From contig BPJP01000001.1 in NCBI GenBank assembly GCA_026004675.1, positions 930,001-994,000 on the forward strand: 64,000 nt of DNA, given 5' to 3'. Below the pieces are notes generated by a model. The model worked only from the letters and a program-made list of their open reading frames with translations, had not been told where the DNA came from and ran no database searches. Source of the stretch: Gemmatales bacterium. Its GTDB lineage: Bacteria; Planctomycetota; Planctomycetia; Gemmatales; Gemmataceae. Within the stretch, counting starts at the first letter, position 1. Each line of letters begins with the position of its first letter. The translations under genes and the position numbers were made by a program. Positions 63,387 to 64,000 of the stretch are shown in pieces.

Positions 63387-63392
63387 TATAAT
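63387..63392 (+). promoter_or_regulatory. promoter before the ACT-domain gene
   Basis: A perfect TATAAT at 63387-63392 with a weak -35 box TCAACA (63364-63369), 17 bases apart. The start codon is 23 bases downstream. Confidence 0.5.
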
Positions 63393-63414
63393 GGCCAGCC
63401 AAGGAGGATGCACC

Positions 63415-63843
63415 ATGCTATTCGATCTCCGCAGGGTTCAAGTCTGGCGAACGGAAATCCCCGATCGGCCTGGAGCTGCAGCCAGTAAACTCGAGCTTTT
63501 AGCACGCGTCGGTGCCAACCTGCAATTCGTCTTCACGCGCCCCGATGCTGCCAATCCCGACACCAGCCTGCTCTTTCTCGCGCCCATCGAAGGCGAAGAG
63601 CAAATCGCTGCTGCCAAATCGGTCGGCTTCGAGCCGGCCCGAGCCGTCACCATGTTGCGCATCGAAGGCAAGAATTGTCCTGGCATCGGCTATGAAGTCA
63701 TGAGCAAGCTGGCAGTCGGAGGCATCAACCTCAAAGGCCTGTCCCTTTCCTCCATCGGCGACCGGTTCGTCGCGTATCTGGCCTTCGATAACCCTGATGC
63801 CGCTACCCTGGCAGTGCAGATTCTCGCGACCATGATTAGCTGA
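63415..63843 (+). CDS. ACT-domain protein
   Basis: The ATG at 63415 follows AAGGAGG. The 142-residue protein has two ACT-like halves: VWRTEIPDRPGAAASKLELLARVGANLQFVF and LRIEGKNCPGIGYEVMSKLAVGGINLKGLS. Stand-alone pairs of this kind may bind amino acids and act as regulators. The exact ligand is unknown. Confidence 0.85.
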   Translation: MLFDLRRVQVWRTEIPDRPGAAASKLELLARVGANLQFVFTRPDAANPDTSLLFLAPIEGEEQIAAAKSVGFEPARAVTMLRIEGKNCPGIGYEVMSKLAVGGINLKGLSLSSIGDRFVAYLAFDNPDAATLAVQILATMIS

Positions 63844-63877
63844 ATACGTCATTGAAGCCTGTGCGACCGAGAACCAT

Positions 63878-64000
63878 TCACCGTGCCGCCTCGATCACAG
63901 CGTGCTGCCTGGTCATGCGTGCCAGGCGATCAGGATTGGGGGAGGTGCCGATGCCCGGCTGGTCCAACGCCTGCACCGTGGCGGCGCCAGTCAAGACAAT
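63878..64000 (-). CDS. C-terminal end of a gene running off the window
   Basis: The minus-strand frame is open from the right edge to a TGA at 63878-63880. Its 40 residues include DQPGIGTSPNPDRLARM, which looks like a protein end, but no family was recognised. Confidence 0.35.
   Translation of the reverse strand: MVLTGAATVQALDQPGIGTSPNPDRLARMTRQHAVIEAAR

Overview
The window looks like a chromosome segment of a planctomycete, probably of the Gemmatales type. This rests on gene content: a DUF1559 pilin-like protein, secreted WD40 and HEAT-repeat proteins, a Hanks-type kinase with a receiver-like tail, a SecD-SecF fusion, a TPR protein ending in two RNA polymerase alpha-CTD copies, and many small conserved secreted proteins. 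It was not tested by any search. No rRNA or tRNA gene was seen, and no prophage or plasmid functions. Three reading frames (52.8, 58.3 and 59.8 kb) are broken by single indels, which could be assembly errors or real decay.

Layout. 0-2.5 kb: the end of a DNA methyltransferase, an ECF sigma factor, a possible small gene and a lipoprotein related to M48 peptidases. 2.97-5.99 kb: a large CRISPR array (41 full 37-bp repeats plus one truncated) with no cas gene in the window. 6.3-14.5 kb: aspS, a membrane protein, a secreted HEAT protein, an overlapping operon (Ser/Thr kinase, thioredoxin-like protein, AhpD-like protein), a prenyltransferase/squalene-oxidase-repeat protein and a lipoprotein. 14.5-16.4 kb: a DUF1559 protein and a REP-associated tyrosine transposase flanked by inverted arrays of REP-like units. 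16.4-24.3 kb: rpmA, secreted proteins, an aldo/keto reductase, a CBS/UspA stress pair behind three phased 15-bp repeats, a WD40 protein and a SNF2-family ATPase.

24.6-29.4 kb is a signalling locus: a CsrA domain fused to a histidine-containing hairpin and a receiver, convergent with a 1340-residue CheB-CheR-PAS-kinase-receiver protein. 30.5-37.3 kb holds the TPR/alpha-CTD protein, tgt, yajC and secDF, whose SecD part carries a tandemly duplicated insert. 37.5-41.4 kb: inositol phosphate synthase, a TVP38-type membrane protein, hpt and a DHH phosphoesterase.

41.5-50.8 kb is an anaerobic-type respiratory region: a membrane protein with one haem c site, a Tat-exported four-cluster ferredoxin, a Tat-exported molybdopterin oxidoreductase, its TorD-like chaperone, then frdABCD of the four-subunit E. 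coli type. 51-57.3 kb: a stand-alone Clp N-domain protein, an FKBP lipoprotein, acpS, a frameshifted WD40/HEAT secreted protein, rfbD and a class V aminotransferase. 57.5-64 kb: a frameshifted SMP-30-like protein, a two-gene ATPase plus TOPRIM-like module that may be a defence system, htpG, a histidine kinase and an ACT-domain protein.

The strongest candidates for something new are the CsrA-hairpin-receiver fusion, the two pairs of CRISPR spacers that encode nearly the same peptide with different DNA, the ATPase/TOPRIM-like pair, the TPR-2xalpha-CTD protein and the duplicated insert in SecD.
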